This document shows positions 38,264 to 50,408 of a stretch of 64,000 nucleotides of DNA, in pieces; the stretch's first letter is position 1, and each line of letters opens with the position of its first letter. The translations under genes were made by a program, and so were the position numbers. The notes under the pieces were generated by a model. It saw only the letters and a program-made list of their open reading frames with translations, did not search any database and was not told the DNA's origin. The stretch comes from Ficedula albicollis (lineage: Eukaryota; Chordata; Aves; Passeriformes; Muscicapidae), in the NCBI RefSeq assembly GCF_000247815.1, contig NC_021671.1, positions 25,375,338-25,439,337 on the forward strand. The letters are read 5' to 3'.

Positions 38264-39650
38264 ACATAGAATCACAGAATGTGAAGAGTTGATATTGACC
38301 TTAAAGTAAATCTAATCCCGAAAGCTGCTGCTATGGGCAGGGACATCCCCCCTAAACCAGGTTTCCCAAGGCCTTTTCCAACCTGTCCTGGAGCACCTCC
38401 AGGGATGGGGAATCTACAGCCTCTCTGGGCAACCTGTTCCAGTGTCTACCACCCTCACAGTAAAAGATTTCTTCCTAACATCTCACCTCAATTTCCCCTT
38501 TTGGTTTGTACCATTATTCTTGTCTTGTCACTACAGTTGCTGACTAAGAGTCTCACTTGGCTCCTCCATAGGTCCCTTTCAGAGCAAGGAAGGTTGCCAT
38601 GAGGTGTGCACACAACCTTCTCTTCTCCAGGCTGAAAATCCACACCTTTCTCAGCCTGTCTCCATGGAGGAGGTGCTCCAGTCCTCTTACCAACTTTGTC
38701 ATGCTCCCCTGGACATGCTCCAACAATTCAATGTTCTTATGTTGGGGACATAGAGCTGGATGTAGTGCTCACAGAGTAGAGGGGGGCAATTGCCTCCTTT
38801 AACCAGCTGGCTGTGCTGCTTTGGGTGTAGCCCAGGAGTCACTCATGGTGAATTTTTCTTTGACCATCATCCCCAAGTCTTTCTGCTCAGGGCTGCTCTC
38901 GGTCACTTCTCTGCCCAGTCTGTAGGTGTCCATGACCCAGGTGCAGGACCTTGTCCTTCGCTTTGTTGAGCTACACGAGGTCTGCATCAGCCCACCTCTC
39001 AAGCATGTTAAGGTCTCGTAAGGCATCCCTCCCCTCCAGCCTGAGGTGTCACCCCACAGCTCGGTGTCATCAGCCAGCTTGATCGGGGTGCACTCCGTTC
39101 CGCTGCCTGTGTCACTGACAAAGATGCTGACCCTCGGGACACCACTCATCTCTGGTCCCCATGGGGACAAGGAGATGTGCAGCACCGTTCTTTGTGTGTG
39201 GTGATCCAGTCAATTCTTGATCCACCAAAGGCTCCATCCATCCATCACACCTGTGTCTCTCCAATTTAGAGACGAGGATGTTGTGCAGGACAGTCTCAAA
39301 CCCTTTACATAAGTTCAGGGTGGACAGTGTGAGTTGCTCTGCTCCTGTCCACTGCTGTAGCCCTGAAATAGAATACAGACTGATTGATCTGTAGTTCCCT
39401 GTGTCTTCTGCTTTCCTTTTTAAAATATAGATGTTAATATTTGCCTTTCTCTAGACAACAGGCACTTCACCTGACTGCCACAATTTTTCAAAAATTGTGA
39501 ACTGGCTTAACAACTTCATCTTCCAGCTCCCTCAGGAGCCATGAATGAATTTCATCAGATAAATCACCATGTAGCCAGGTTGCAAACCATTGCAGTCTTG
39601 GACCATAAACCTCCTACTGGTGCCAATAGGAGTTTGAAGTCCAGTATTAG
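38264..39650 (-). mobile_element. CR1 LINE with reverse transcriptase remnant, minus strand
   Basis: The left end is ATAGAATCACAGAATG. The minus-strand frame 38799-39185 encodes decayed CR1 reverse transcriptase with the ADD catalytic box (FVSDTGSGTECT, KLADDTELWGDTSG) and SSPEQKDLGMMVKEKFTMS downstream. This is the longest CR1 copy of the window, 5'-truncated and frame-broken. The right limit is estimated from where similarity to CR1 fades. Confidence 0.9.
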
Positions 39651-40004
39651 CCTCCACCTTGTTACAGAAACATGAACAACATAGACAAAAGCAGTCTGAC
39701 ACATCATATATAGTAATGACAAGATCTGCCTTGTCACGTTAAGACTAAAGTTTACCAGGAAAAAATAAGATATTTTAATAAGTTGTGTGTATGTTCATGA
39801 CAATTGAATGAGATTACATGATGCATGGCTATCCAAGTAAAAAGTTCTTTTTTTGTCCTTCCCTGTTGTGTTTCTTCCTTTTTAATTGATTTAATTCTCC
39901 TTTGAAGTGATATTTGAATAGATAAAGCAGTGGCCAGACAGATACTGTATTTTGCTGCCTTCTCATTTTCAGAAAATAAAATACACAAGTGACAGACTGA
40001 TCAG

Positions 40005-40182
40005 CCATCACATACGTTGTAATTGTGAAAAATCTAACTGGTTGTTGTAGAAACAGCCCTTTAAATTTGGTCAAGTCAATAAATGGAGGAGGTCCATCAC
40101 ATACGTTGTAATTGTGAAAAACCTAACTGGTTGTTGTAGAAACAGCCCCTTAAATTTGGTCAAGTCAATAAATGGAGGAGGA
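40005..40182. repeat. Tandem duplication, 89-bp unit
   Basis: CCATCACATACGTTG to ATAAATGGAGGAGG is present from 40005 and 40094 with two substitutions (AATC/AACC, CCCT/CCCC). Confidence 0.95.
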
Positions 40183-41028
40183 GCATCAAATTATATTTTA
40201 TTCGGTTTGGTTGTCTGTGAAGAAAATGGCTTATAATTCTTACATGAATTTCTTAATCAGGCTTCACTAACTTCTTCCTTTCTGTCTCTTCTTTCCTTTT
40301 CCTTCATTCTCCATGCTTAAAGTGCATAATTGATTTTGCTTCCTTCCTGCATCCCACCATTTTCTATTGTTTCTTTCCACCTTCGTCATTCTATTGCTTT
40401 TTACTTATTTACTCTGGTCACTTTCCCTGTCAGAAATTCTCTTTCTTTTGAATATTTATTGCACATCACAAACAAGAAATCTCAGTGATCTAGATACAAG
40501 CACTAAAGTCAGAGTGTATTGCAGAATCTGGGCAAGTTGTAAAACCAATCAACTTTTTCTTTTCCTTCCTGCTCCTTTTGTATTTTCTTTCCATTCTTCC
40601 TATTGTATTCTTCACTTTCCATTTCTTCTGATTCCCCATCATTGCCGCAGCAGTAATTTCCCCATCTGCAAAGAGAACCAGGCAGGATTAGTGACCTCCT
40701 TTGCTGGACAAAAGATAAAGGAAAACACAAAATCTGTACTATAAATACCTTCAAAAAGGCTTGAAAGCATTAGATTTGGTTGGTCTGACCTGTGGTACAA
40801 GACAATGTATCTTGACAGCTCTGACAGCCTTCACGTACACAGTCAGTCAGTCAATCTCCTGTGTTCTGTTCTTTATTTGTCATCCATAAACCTTCTGTTA
40901 TTTGAAATGAAAGTTTGATGGAGGTGCCTTAAATCCATTCAAACAAAGCTAGCAGAGAATATAAATAACATTTCAATTGTGAAACTAACAATGATTCCTC
41001 CCTCTCTTCCTTGCCTGTCATCTTGCAG

Positions 41029-41134
41029 TGGAGAAAGTGGTTCTGGGAAGACTGAAGCCTGCAAACAGATAGTGAAACACCTCACTTGCAGAGCCAGCTG
41101 CAGCAGAAATACCTTTGATACAAAGATAAAACAT
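41029..41134 (+). CDS. MYO16: MYO16 exon G: P-loop (Walker A) of the motor
   Basis: This 106-nt exon (1 nt plus 35 codons) follows TGTCATCTTGCAG and precedes GTAAGT. It encodes (S)[18 protein letters not shown] and then [25 protein letters not shown] is a fully canonical myosin P-loop that binds the ATP phosphates, and TEA-K-I--HL is the following helix. The mammalian myosin XVI P-loop, as I remember it, departs from this at one or two positions, so this species appears to keep the ancestral form. Loop 1 is short and Cys/Arg-rich. It lies after an 8.5-kb intron holding two CR1 copies. Confidence 0.95.
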
Positions 41135-42994
41135 GTAAGTAGCATTCCAGTCACTGAGTGGAATGAAGCAAAACCTTGGTCTCTTGGATAGGCAGAGATA
41201 TTTGAACTGTAGGGAAAAAGGCGTCAGCTCTGTAGAAATTCATAAATGGCTTGTTTTCACCTTTGAAGTCAAATGAAGTTTTGTTTTTTTTTTTCCATGA
41301 ATGGGAACAGGATTAAACTTAAACTGTTGTGATAAGAAGAATCTCCAAAGTAGAGGCAATTTTGTTTCTATGTTTTGGTGACTTTGAAATTCAGTGTTGC
41401 AGTGAATAGGAAACATTTCTGTGATAAGGAACTGTTTCTTAAACATTAAATTAATTGCCTTCAGTAAATAAATGAATTTGCTTGTACGGTGTAGTGATGC
41501 TTTGCTGGACAGTATAAGAAGTGTTGAGACATCTGAAGTAATAGTATGCAAGACAGAAACTGTAAACTTGCAGGAAAACTGCAAGGATTGAACAAAGTTA
41601 TATGGCTCAATATTTGTGTGCTAAATATATTTAAGGTATAGGTAAGAGTTCTGAATATTTGTTCACTCATGTTGAATTTCCAAAATAGTTTTTTTCCATA
41701 TACCCATATTTAATTCCCCTTAAAGGTTTATGCTGACATTTTAAATTATGCTGAACCCTGGATTGCCAATCAAAGATTCAAAATCTTTTAAAAAAATTAC
41801 TTTTCCTGATGAAACTTCTCATCTGAGATCTCAAGTCAGAGACAGCCATCAACAGGTCTTAATGGAGGTGGAAGAGCATTTATCAAATTTTGGTTATAGA
41901 AAGATCCTTTGAAACTATCTTAGGTGGGATATCCGACTCTAGATGGTAAATATATCAGACCTCATCCGTAGTGAATAGAGATTCTAATTGAGTTTCTTTT
42001 TGAGGTGCCTTAATGAACACAGTTGTCTGGATTCATTCCTGCTGCAGTTATCCATACCACCATTAAATTAATAAAGTCGTACAGGTTAGAGCAAGTGCTG
42101 AATTAGTCTAAAGAGCAAGTACATCCTAAACAGCACTACTGGAGTGGAGCTGGAACAAAACTAGGCTGACTAGTTTTCTGCTGCCACCTACTGCCCAGAC
42201 AGATGGTTTAATTAATAACTGTGAATGGTTTAATTTTTAGAGCCTCCGTGCCATTCCACAGACCTCTTCCCTCCCCAGCTAGTTCATCCAGCTGAAAAGA
42301 GTGATGTCAGAGCAACAGTGTATATGCACCACATTGCAATCAACTTTAAGGATGCACAGAGGAAAATTCTGAAGGGAATCGGTCAGAGTGTAAGAGGTGT
42401 AAGCGACCAATTATACAAAACAAAAAAGTAAATGCAATGGCTGTGACCATGAAAATGCAACATAGAAATTCATTAGTGAGACAGGCCATAAAAATGTCTG
42501 AATCTGGGTTTTTTCCTCAGTTTTTCACTAGTATAATTCTGAAATAATTTTATTTGAAATTAATAATTTATGCCATTTCCGACATTATATAAAACTTGTA
42601 AATTCCTTTGTTGGGTTATTAGTATTGACTGACTCTATCTTCATGAGCTGTCTTCAAAGATTTTAGTATTTTTGCTAAGTGTGCCAGCTCCAGGAGTATG
42701 ACTCCAGTCACTCATATCCAAACTACTACTAAGGACACAGCTCACCCGTGAACCTTTCACTTACAACTTGCACTATTCTGACATTGCTTTTTTGGAATGT
42801 ATTTATTTTGAGCAGTCTTGCTTTAATTTGTAGTTTGGAAAGAAACCAACCAAGTATTTTTTTTAAATTCCAAGATGAAAAATTGTCTTCTTTTTTCCCC
42901 CCATTTATTAATCGCAAGCCAACCTCACTGATGTTTCTTGAAATATCTTCCTGTTCATTTCCTCTCTCATTTCTTCTTTACTATTTTATTGCAG
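41135..42994 (+). other. MYO16: MYO16 intron G-H
   Basis: This 1.9-kb intron has no recognisable repeat or gene. It contains a minus-strand CTCF-like motif at 42181-42195. Confidence 0.85.
42181..42195 (-). promoter_or_regulatory. CTCF-like motif, minus strand
   Basis: CTGCCACCTACTGCC reads GGCAGTAGGTGGCAG on the minus strand. That fits GCCASYAGRKGGCRS at 14 of 15 positions. It lies 800 bp upstream of MYO16 exon H. Binding is inferred from the motif only. Confidence 0.5.
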
Positions 42995-43112
42995 GTCAAC
43001 TGTATCTTGGAGGCCTTTGGACATGCTAAAACACCCTTGAATGATTTTTCCAGCTGTTTTATAAAGTATTTTGAACTACAGTTTTGCGAGCGAAAAAGAA
43101 CATTAATTGCAG
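42995..43112 (+). CDS. MYO16: MYO16 exon H: switch I region of the motor
   Basis: This 118-nt exon (39 codons plus G) follows CTATTTTATTGCAG and precedes GTAAGC. It encodes [20 protein letters not shown], then [10 protein letters not shown], then CERKRTLIA. It aligns with the myosin ---LEAFGNAKT--N-NSSRFGK-I-I-F block. Switch I here reads NDFSSCFIK. The invariant Arg, which salt-bridges switch II, is Cys, and the following Gly is Ile. That predicts poor or absent ATP hydrolysis despite an intact P-loop (inference; I recall the same SSCFIK in mammalian MYO16). Opposing CTCF-like motifs lie about 0.8 kb upstream and 0.2 kb downstream. Confidence 0.95.
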
Positions 43113-43315
43113 GTAAGCGTCATTTAACCTGTAAATTTTGATATCATGCACAAGGTGTTGGATCAGAGATCCCAGTGTGCCATGCACAGAATTGGACAGC
43201 AAGGGCATCAAGGTACATGGGAGAGGCAAAGGGGGTTAGGGAGTGCCAGAGGAACAATTTTCATAGTGAGTGGATTGATCGCTTGGCAGGAGTGAGCAGT
43301 GCCCCGTTCTGAGCA

Positions 43316-43330
43316 GCCACAAGGTGGCAG
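43316..43330 (+). promoter_or_regulatory. CTCF-like motif, plus strand
   Basis: GCCACAAGGTGGCAG fits GCCASYAGRKGGCRS at 14 of 15 positions (A at the Y position). It lies 204 bp downstream of exon H and points away from the minus-strand motif at 42181. Binding is inferred from the motif only. Confidence 0.5.
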
Positions 43331-43356
43331 GAAAAGACAAGAAACAAGTTGACACT

Positions 43357-43508
43357 AGCGATTCCTCTTATTTCCCAGGAGGTCTCACTCTTCCTTTCAT
43401 TTCACAGATCAACAAACTGAGAGAGCTGTGTCAGCGATTCCTCTTCTTTCCCAGGAGGTCTCACTCTTCCTTTCGTTTCACAGATCAACAAACTGAGAGA
43501 GCTGTGTA
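43357..43508. repeat. Tandem duplication, 76-bp unit
   Basis: AGCGATTCCTCTT to CTGAGAGAGCTGTGT is present from 43357 and 43433 with A/C and A/G changes. Confidence 0.95.
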
Positions 43509-43840
43509 GTGCAACACTGTGAAGTAAGAGTAAAAAATGGATTACATTGTTAAGTTGTGTATTTTCACCTAATATTTTATTGGGTCTTTTAAGTATCCCT
43601 TAAATTATTGATATATATAATCTGTTTAGTAAAAAAATAACCAAACAAACAAAAACAACAGCGACAAAAAACAAAAACAACAAGTATATTCTGTAATACT
43701 GAATTTGGAAGTAATTTATGACAGCTTAGAGCTTCTTTTAAAACAACTAGGAACCATATTGTTGTTTATTCTTCTTAGAGGCAAGACAGTGCGAGATTAG
43801 TTCCTGCTTTCAGAGTGAGTCTTCTAATCCCTAGTAAGCG

Positions 43841-43999
43841 TTCCTTAGTGGGGAAAAAATAAATACTAGAAAACTGAGCAAACTTTCAGTTTGATTCTGA
43901 AAACACTGCTGTTCAAAAGATTCCTTAGTGGGGAAAAAGTAAATACTAGAAAACTGAGCAAACTTTGAGTTTGATTCTGAAAACACTGCTGTTCAAAAG
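43841..43999. repeat. Tandem duplication, 80-bp unit
   Basis: TTCCTTAGTGGGG to GCTGTTCAAAAG is present from 43841 and 43921. Differences are A/G in the A run and TTTCAG/TTTGAG. Confidence 0.95.
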
Positions 44000-45070
44000 C
44001 AGTCAGAGAGAGCTTCCATATCTGGTCCCAGCAGGTCATCATAAAGCTACTCACCGTCAAAGCAAGGTATGTCTGCAGAAATAACTGCACACAGACATTT
44101 ACCTGCTTGCACTGTTCCTGGATGGAGAACCTGTATGGCAAGGTACACTTGTGTTCCAAATAAATTAGAATCTCTTAGATTAGCATTTCCAAATCTACTT
44201 TTTTAAAAAATATAATTTTAAATGTGTTTATGGTTTCTGAAGAGTTTCCTAAAAAAATTCTTTGGAAATATTTCCAGTTACATTTTCTTGAGACAGTTCA
44301 CTATAGCAAATATGATAGTTTCTTCACGGGAAATGTCACTGCATAGGAAATTACTAACACTTTTTTTCTGGTTTGTTTTATAATGAGTGTAGGATAATTG
44401 TAAAGGAAATGCAAAACTAAAAATGTGTGATTTTGTTTTTCATTTATAAACTCTTGTGGGAGGAATGCAAAATTAAACATACATTAGCATGGACTGAAGA
44501 GCATCTCAGTTCAGTTTGTAAAAATAAACCTCAGTCCCTAAAGCTAAAATTTTATAGAGCCTTTGTATTGTAACATATTTAATTTGAGTATATTGTGTTT
44601 GCAGGGACGTGGGTTTAGGAACAGCTTTACTCAGAACTGCCAGTTTAATTGAAAACCATTGCCTGTGACAGGATCAGTTAACCAGGTTCTTGTGTCAGTT
44701 TTCTGGCACAGTAATTCTGTGTTTTTATGATTCACAGGCCATAGATCATAAAGTGAGAAAATATAGGGGTAGTCAGGTCAATTAACAAATATAAATAAAT
44801 AACTTATCTACCCTGCTATTCCCTAATTATTTAGTAATTGAATCAGTTATTCTTACCAAATCTAAGGTAGCCAAAAGTTGCATAATTTACTGTCAACAGA
44901 GCAAGCCTTACTAGAGCAGTAGAAGTGTGTTTTATATTTCTGAAATTTGCAAGTGTTCCTGCTGTTTGATTTGCATGGTAGATGTTGCCTTTTCTCAGCC
45001 ACTGCTAAGCATCACATCTGAGTGAAACAGTCCCAGGTTTAGACCACCATAAATGAGAAAAGAATCCTGC

Positions 45071-45098
45071 ATGTCTTTGTCTTTGTCTTTGTCTTTGG
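45071..45098. repeat. Hexanucleotide (GTCTTT)n run
   Basis: Four consecutive GTCTTT units; a small microsatellite. Confidence 0.85.
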
Positions 45099-48000
45099 CA
45101 GGTTTAAATTCCACCCAGGTGTACTCTGTATTTATTTGCAAGATCATTTGCAGCAGTATTTACTGTCTTGCACTGTTTAAACATAAATGAGTAATTTAAA
45201 TATGCAGAGCCATGAATTTACAACTCATTGATACTAATGGGGGTAAATGTGTCTGATTTGTAAACAAAAATTCAGGTGACACTAGGCTGCCTCCATCAAA
45301 GGCTTTAGGTGGTTTAAACTCCTCCACAGACAGATATTACAGGTGGAGATTGGAACAATGTGCTAAGGGAGGGACGTGCAAAATATGCAGGGCAAGCCTA
45401 AGGTGGCTCTCCAAGCGTTTTGAGTGGACACCAGTGAAGTTTGTGACAGCTTCCGGTTCATGTTGAAGTTCTTTTAGCCCCTGGAAATGTTCTGACTTTT
45501 ATCACAAGGTTTATTCTTCAACAGAAAGTACAATACACCTAAATAACTGAAATGTCCCCCATAACTTTCATTATTAGATTAGATTAATTCTTTACCATAA
45601 AATGTATTTTTGCTGCAATGCTTTGAAAACAAGGATGGAAAGTTTCAGTGTTGTTCTACTCAAGGCCAGTACAGATATCTGAAGAGGTTTTATGTAGAAA
45701 AAAGTTTTATGTGAGAACAAACACTCAGAATAAACTGCAGGCCAATGATTTCATTGAGTTTCTAAAATAAATTCAGAACTCAAAGATTGATCCTCTGGCA
45801 AAAAAATAATATAATTCCTAGAGAATTATTAACTCCTGCAGAATAATAGTAGAAGACTGATTTTTTTCTTTTTTCCCCAGAATGGTCCTTCAGGTAGGTT
45901 GATATAATTCCTAAGGTGAAAATTAATGCCTATATAAATTTCCTCAAATTGCTCAAAAAGGAACTTAGGAAGAGAAAATAAAGTCTGAAAAACTTACTCT
46001 CCATATTTTTTGCTTTGCTTTTCATGCATTGATTTTCTCTGTCTTGACTTTCCAAAAAAGCAAGGACTGATTTTTTTTTTAAGTTACATTGAAATGGACT
46101 GACAAATGTCTTGTTTTTAAAAACAGCTGTGTTTAGGACAGCACGGTTTTCCAGAAGGAGCAATGTGGTTTCTGAGAAGGAATAGCTGAAAGACAGATTT
46201 CACTGGGTACATTTTTAATACAGAATATGCTTGCTGACTGTGTAGCTGCTGAGTAGATCAAGTGAGCTGGCAAGGGAAGTAGAAATTTGTCTGCGCCTTT
46301 AAGCACAATCACCATTGCACAAAAACAACAGACTTTGATTTGAAACTTTATTAATTTTCTCTCTTTTATTTCACAGATAGATTAACAAACATATCTCACT
46401 TTGTAGAAAAGCATACTACCATGATAATTTACTTTACGATTCTTTGCACCATTATCATGGCACTCTGATTCTTGCTGATTGGAAACCTGGCTTTTCCCAA
46501 CAGCTCTTCCCACTGCTGGAGATGCTAGTTTTGAGATGGAATGTATTTAGCCTCATTAAAGTGCAGGTGACTTGAAGTACTTAGAAAGGGCTGAATTAAT
46601 TTGTGTCATCTGAGTAAGTGATGTTACCTATCATTAAAGTTAAATGATAGATGACCTTTGGTAACATTTTTCTGCTTGTATTAATCAATGGATGTTAAAA
46701 ACACCTGAAGTGGTAATTATAAAAGCCTTAGTGAAGAATATTGCACACAAAAATGTGATTAAAGGTTTACAGTGAACTCTTTTCAAATTAATTGATTGTT
46801 GGATTAGTTTTACTGTGAAATCAGTTACAAGCACAATAGAATATGGAAATCATCCTTTAGATTCATCTATTCTGTTTTACCATATAGGAATGACAGGCAG
46901 GTAATGATTGATTCTGAAGAAAGTGTGTCTGGGCCAGTCCTGCCATGATTGCATTGCTTCAATTTATAATGTGTTGCAAAGTTACTGGAGCCACAAACAT
47001 ACATGATTTCCCAAGTGTGCTTTTCTGCTTCCCATACAGCTTTGGATTTTTTTAGTTTTTTTCTGTAGTGTAGCAGCAGAGGGTTAGATGGATGATACAC
47101 AATTTCTCATAATATTGATTCCATAATAGCAGTTCACTACTACATTTTGTAGGATGATTAAATGGGCCAGATCATGTTTCCTTGCTTCAGCAAGTCAGAC
47201 ATACAGCTCCTCTCTGTCAGTCCTACTGTCTCCTAGCCAGAATCCCAGGCATGGCTTTGGTTGCCAGCACATCAGGACGTGTCTGTGCTGTTACATGACG
47301 AAAGCATAGAGGATGTCCCTGGCTAAAGTACCACTGACCTCTTGTACCCCTTAACTGGGATGTGTCCTGGGTGGTTTGGTCTGTGCAGAGTAGTTCTTTG
47401 AGAGACCCTTCATAGTTACATTTAGTTCACAGAATTTAGCTTCTGAGGCCTTTCTCAAAACAATATGTTCAAGATTCACCTATTTCATTTCTCTCCCATC
47501 TATTCCATCTTTTAGCAGTATTCTCAAAGGCTGTGTTCCTTCATACACATAATTTCAATTAACCTCAGGTTTGCTGTGTTTATTTCAACAGTATAAACAG
47601 AAACTTAGAGAACTTCAAAAGACAAGTGGAATTTAAAATAAAATAATCAAAGACAGATGATGCAGCAATAACCAACCTAGCAGTGAACAAATTACTGTGG
47701 ACATTAGCAGCTGTATGGTGACAGGAACTGACATTCTGCCTGCTGGCCTAGTCTTTGGGTTAATGCAACTACTGTGCCTCTGATAAACACACTCATCCTC
47801 CAAATTGTTTCACTTTGCATTGGGCAACACCTGGAGTCCAAAACTGGTTCTGAAAATATTGCTTTAATCCCAGCCAGCTTAAAAAAAGTAAAGAAATGAG
47901 AAAAATCCTAAAAAGACATGAGTATTATGCAGTTAGAGAACTGTGCTGCAGAATGCATGCACCAATATTTATAATAACTGTATGTTCAAGAACTGCTTCC

Positions 48001-48560
48001 AATTCTTGAAGAAAGAAGCCCTGAATGAGTTGGTTGAAAGCCAGGCTATGGGGAAGCTATAGTTTAATATCCTCATCTGCTTACCGAGTTCAAAAATAAA
48101 GGTCCTCCATTGCTGAGAAGTGCATTCTACACTGAGTAGCCCTTTCCTGCAAAGAGTCAAAAAGCTCTGCCATACTGCAGGCATTGAAAAGCCTAAAGCT
48201 GCAGCAAAATGGAGTTTGTCCATGTGGTGTAGGTGCTTAGTTGTGTGTGAAGAGATGTGCTTCTGGTCTTTGCACGACAGCTAGTGTTGAAGTAATGATG
48301 AGATAAAATATGCCAGCAGCTGGGTGAGTGGGAACTGGGATCAGGTTCCCAGTGACCAGAAAGGCTCTGACCTCTAGCTGCAGTTGGACATTCCCTTGTT
48401 CTCTTAGTCTCGTGCATCTGGAACCACATGGTGTTGCACTCCCAGGGGAGAGCTCAGGAGTAGCCTGCCCAAAATGGTGAATGTCCCTCTGTCCCTTCAT
48501 GGGTATCTCTAAAATGCCTGTCATCTTGTGAACAGGTAAAGGGACCTGAGTGCTCAATAT

Positions 48561-48746
48561 TTCCTTTGCTTCTGTGCTTTGCCTCTTTCGTAATCTTAGT
48601 GGGCCTGAGGTTGTGTATGATTCTGTAAGCTGTTTTTCTGTAGGCAAATCTCATTCCTTTGCTTCTGTGCTTTGCCTCTTTCACAATCTTAGTGGGCCTG
48701 AGGTTGTGTATGATTCTGTAAGCTGTTTTTCTGTAGGCAAATCTCG
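48561..48746. repeat. Tandem duplication, 93-bp unit
   Basis: TTCCTTTGCTTCTGTG to GTAGGCAAATCTC is present from 48561 and 48654. CGTAATC against CACAATC is the main difference. Confidence 0.95.
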
Positions 48747-49423
48747 TTCAGATTCATCCTCCTTCACCTCCTTCCCCAGACTGCTGATTCACATGGCTTC
48801 TCAATTATTCAGGTCATCATAGCCCTTCTGAGGTGCCCATGTTTCCCCAGGCTCAGGTCAGTGAGCTTGTTGATAACCAGTTCTGCAGAGGATTTGTCTC
48901 TTTGTAGCCATCTATAAGTTTAATCTAAACTAATCACTATGCTCTTGATTACCAGAGAGAAAGAAGAAATGCTTCCAAGTGTGTTTTTTCAAGAGGTCTT
49001 GAATCTCTTTTCATCCTTCTCTTTCTGTTTGGAAGGAGGATAGAACAGATGCCAGTGCTCAGATGGCTACACTTTGGTGACATGACTAATAGCTTGTCTC
49101 TTAGAAAGTTTTGCCAAATACAGCAACTTGTACAAATCCACATCATATTTTAAAACCAAATATATTTAATGGTAACATCAAACAGTTATTAAGTGTGGTA
49201 ATATGTTTCTTCCACCAATTGTTATGGAATTAGGATTTTATATTTGGTTTGTATAAAAAACCATGAGACTATAAATGGTAATACTATATTTTATATGCTG
49301 CCGTCAGATAATGTTATAATAAACATTTTTTATTCTCAACTGTTGCAATGGTGAATGGTTTAAGATATTTAAGTTTAGAACAATCAGTATATTCATGAAT
49401 TTATGTGTTTGTTTCTAAATCAG

Positions 49424-49571
49424 CTAGGATTTATACATACATGTTGGAGAAGTCTCGTGTTGTTATCCAGCCATTCAACCAGAGTAATTTTCATGTTTTT
49501 TACTTGATGATGGATGGATTGTCTGCTGAAGAAAAATACACCCTGTACCTCAGTAATTTGTCTGCACACAG
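49424..49571 (+). CDS. MYO16: MYO16 exon I: motor segment after switch I
   Basis: This 148-nt exon (2 nt, 48 codons, 2 nt) follows GTTTCTAAATCAG and precedes GTAGGA. The split first codon is Ala. It continues [40 protein letters not shown] and YLSNLSAH, with AG left for the next codon. It aligns with the myosin -I-TYLLEKSRVV-Q---ERNFH-FY-L--G block. The conserved LEKSRVV and NFHVFY are intact. The next exon, expected to start with a base plus a Tyr-Leu-like pair, was not found by 64000. Confidence 0.95.
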
Positions 49572-49692
49572 GTAGGAAAACAACTTTATATTTAGTATTA
49601 ATAATTTTCATATATTAATACCTCTCTGCTGTTGAGGTCCTTCATCCAATAGTTAAAATTTTTCTAACTTTTAAATCAGCTCTAATATTTTG

Positions 49693-49895
49693 TATTATGG
49701 AGTACCTTCTCGTGAGGATTTAGTTCTGAAGTACATATATAGTCTCTTAACAAGATAAGAGTTTTATATCCATTAATATTGTTGCCTTACATTATATATT
49801 ATGGAGTACCTTCTTGTGAGGATTTAGTTCTGAAGTACATGTATAGTCTCTTAACAAGATCAGAGTTTTATATCCATTAATATTGTTGCCTTAAA
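49693..49895. repeat. Tandem duplication, 104-bp unit
   Basis: TATTATGGAGTACC to TAATATTGTTGCCTTA occurs from 49693 and 49797 with about three substitutions. It lies 121 bp after the donor of exon I. Confidence 0.95.
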
Positions 49896-50360
49896 TGAGA
49901 AAAATAAATTTATTAGCTATTTTTCTGTCGTCTGTGGGCTAGAGCAGGTCTATTGGATTTGGTTTTTTCCCTGGTGATAAGTTTGTTTCTTAAGGCAAAA
50001 AATTGTTTATTTATAATTTTCTTACAGAATATATTGATTTTGATTAAATGTCGCCAAATGTAACTGGTATCTCCATTTTCATTTTGATGCTTACTTTATA
50101 TCAAACTAGTAAGTAAAACAGAAACAAAAGTTTTGACTGCTTTGAACCCAAGGACAGGATTCAACACCCAGCAGCTAATTCTGTATACCCCACGTGAGCT
50201 GGCTGTCTTGGGTCCCATCTGCAATCAAAGGAGATTGAGTCCCTGCTCAGCTGTGTATAGACTCACATATAGCTGTGTGCTTTGAATTAACTGAACCACA
50301 TTTGTGTCTTCATAAACTGTGCTGATTAGATCATCTTTAATAGTAAGATCAGATATAAAA

Positions 50361-50408
50361 AGCTGAATATAGACACCCAAATGAAGCTGAATATAGACGC
50401 CCAAATGT
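50361..50408. repeat. Tandem duplication, 24-bp unit
   Basis: AGCTGAATATAGAC-CCCAAATG is present from 50361 and 50385 with an A/G change. Confidence 0.9.

Larger units (their letters stand above)
32480..41028 (+). other. MYO16: MYO16 intron F-G
   Basis: This 8.5-kb intron contains two minus-strand CR1 fragments (about 33.23-33.77 and 38.26-39.65 kb), a GC-richer patch near 35.49-35.76 kb, and five short tandem duplications, two of which abut at 37863. The open frame on the minus strand at 38799-39185 is decayed CR1 reverse transcriptase. No other gene was seen. Confidence 0.85.
43113..49423 (+). other. MYO16: MYO16 intron H-I
   Basis: This 6.3-kb intron begins with a somewhat GC-richer 200 bp ending in a + strand CTCF-like motif. 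Two tandem duplications follow (43357-43508 and 43841-43999), then a four-fold (TTTGTC)n run near 45.08 kb and a 93-bp duplication near 48.6 kb. The rest is AT-rich with no gene seen. Confidence 0.85.
11289..49571 (+). other. MYO16: MYO16 gene (internal portion, nine coding exons)
   Basis: Nine + strand exons with AG acceptors, GT donors and matching phases read as one continuous protein segment of 352 codons plus 2 nt. The order is end of ankyrin repeats, linker, then N-terminal half of a myosin motor. The segment matches vertebrate myosin XVI from memory (for example [41 protein letters not shown]-like, [10 protein letters not shown]). Known from the family: MYO16 is a brain-enriched unconventional myosin. 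Its N-terminal ankyrin repeats bind protein phosphatase 1 catalytic subunits and its C-terminal tail is phosphorylated and recruits PI3K and WAVE components. Start codon, promoter, earlier ankyrin exons, rest of motor and tail are outside the window. The gene identity is firm. The exact exon ends rest on consensus splice sites and phase. Confidence 0.93.

Noticed and set aside
38799..39185. 128-codon minus-strand frame as a possible gene
   Set aside because: It is decayed CR1 reverse transcriptase within a truncated LINE copy.
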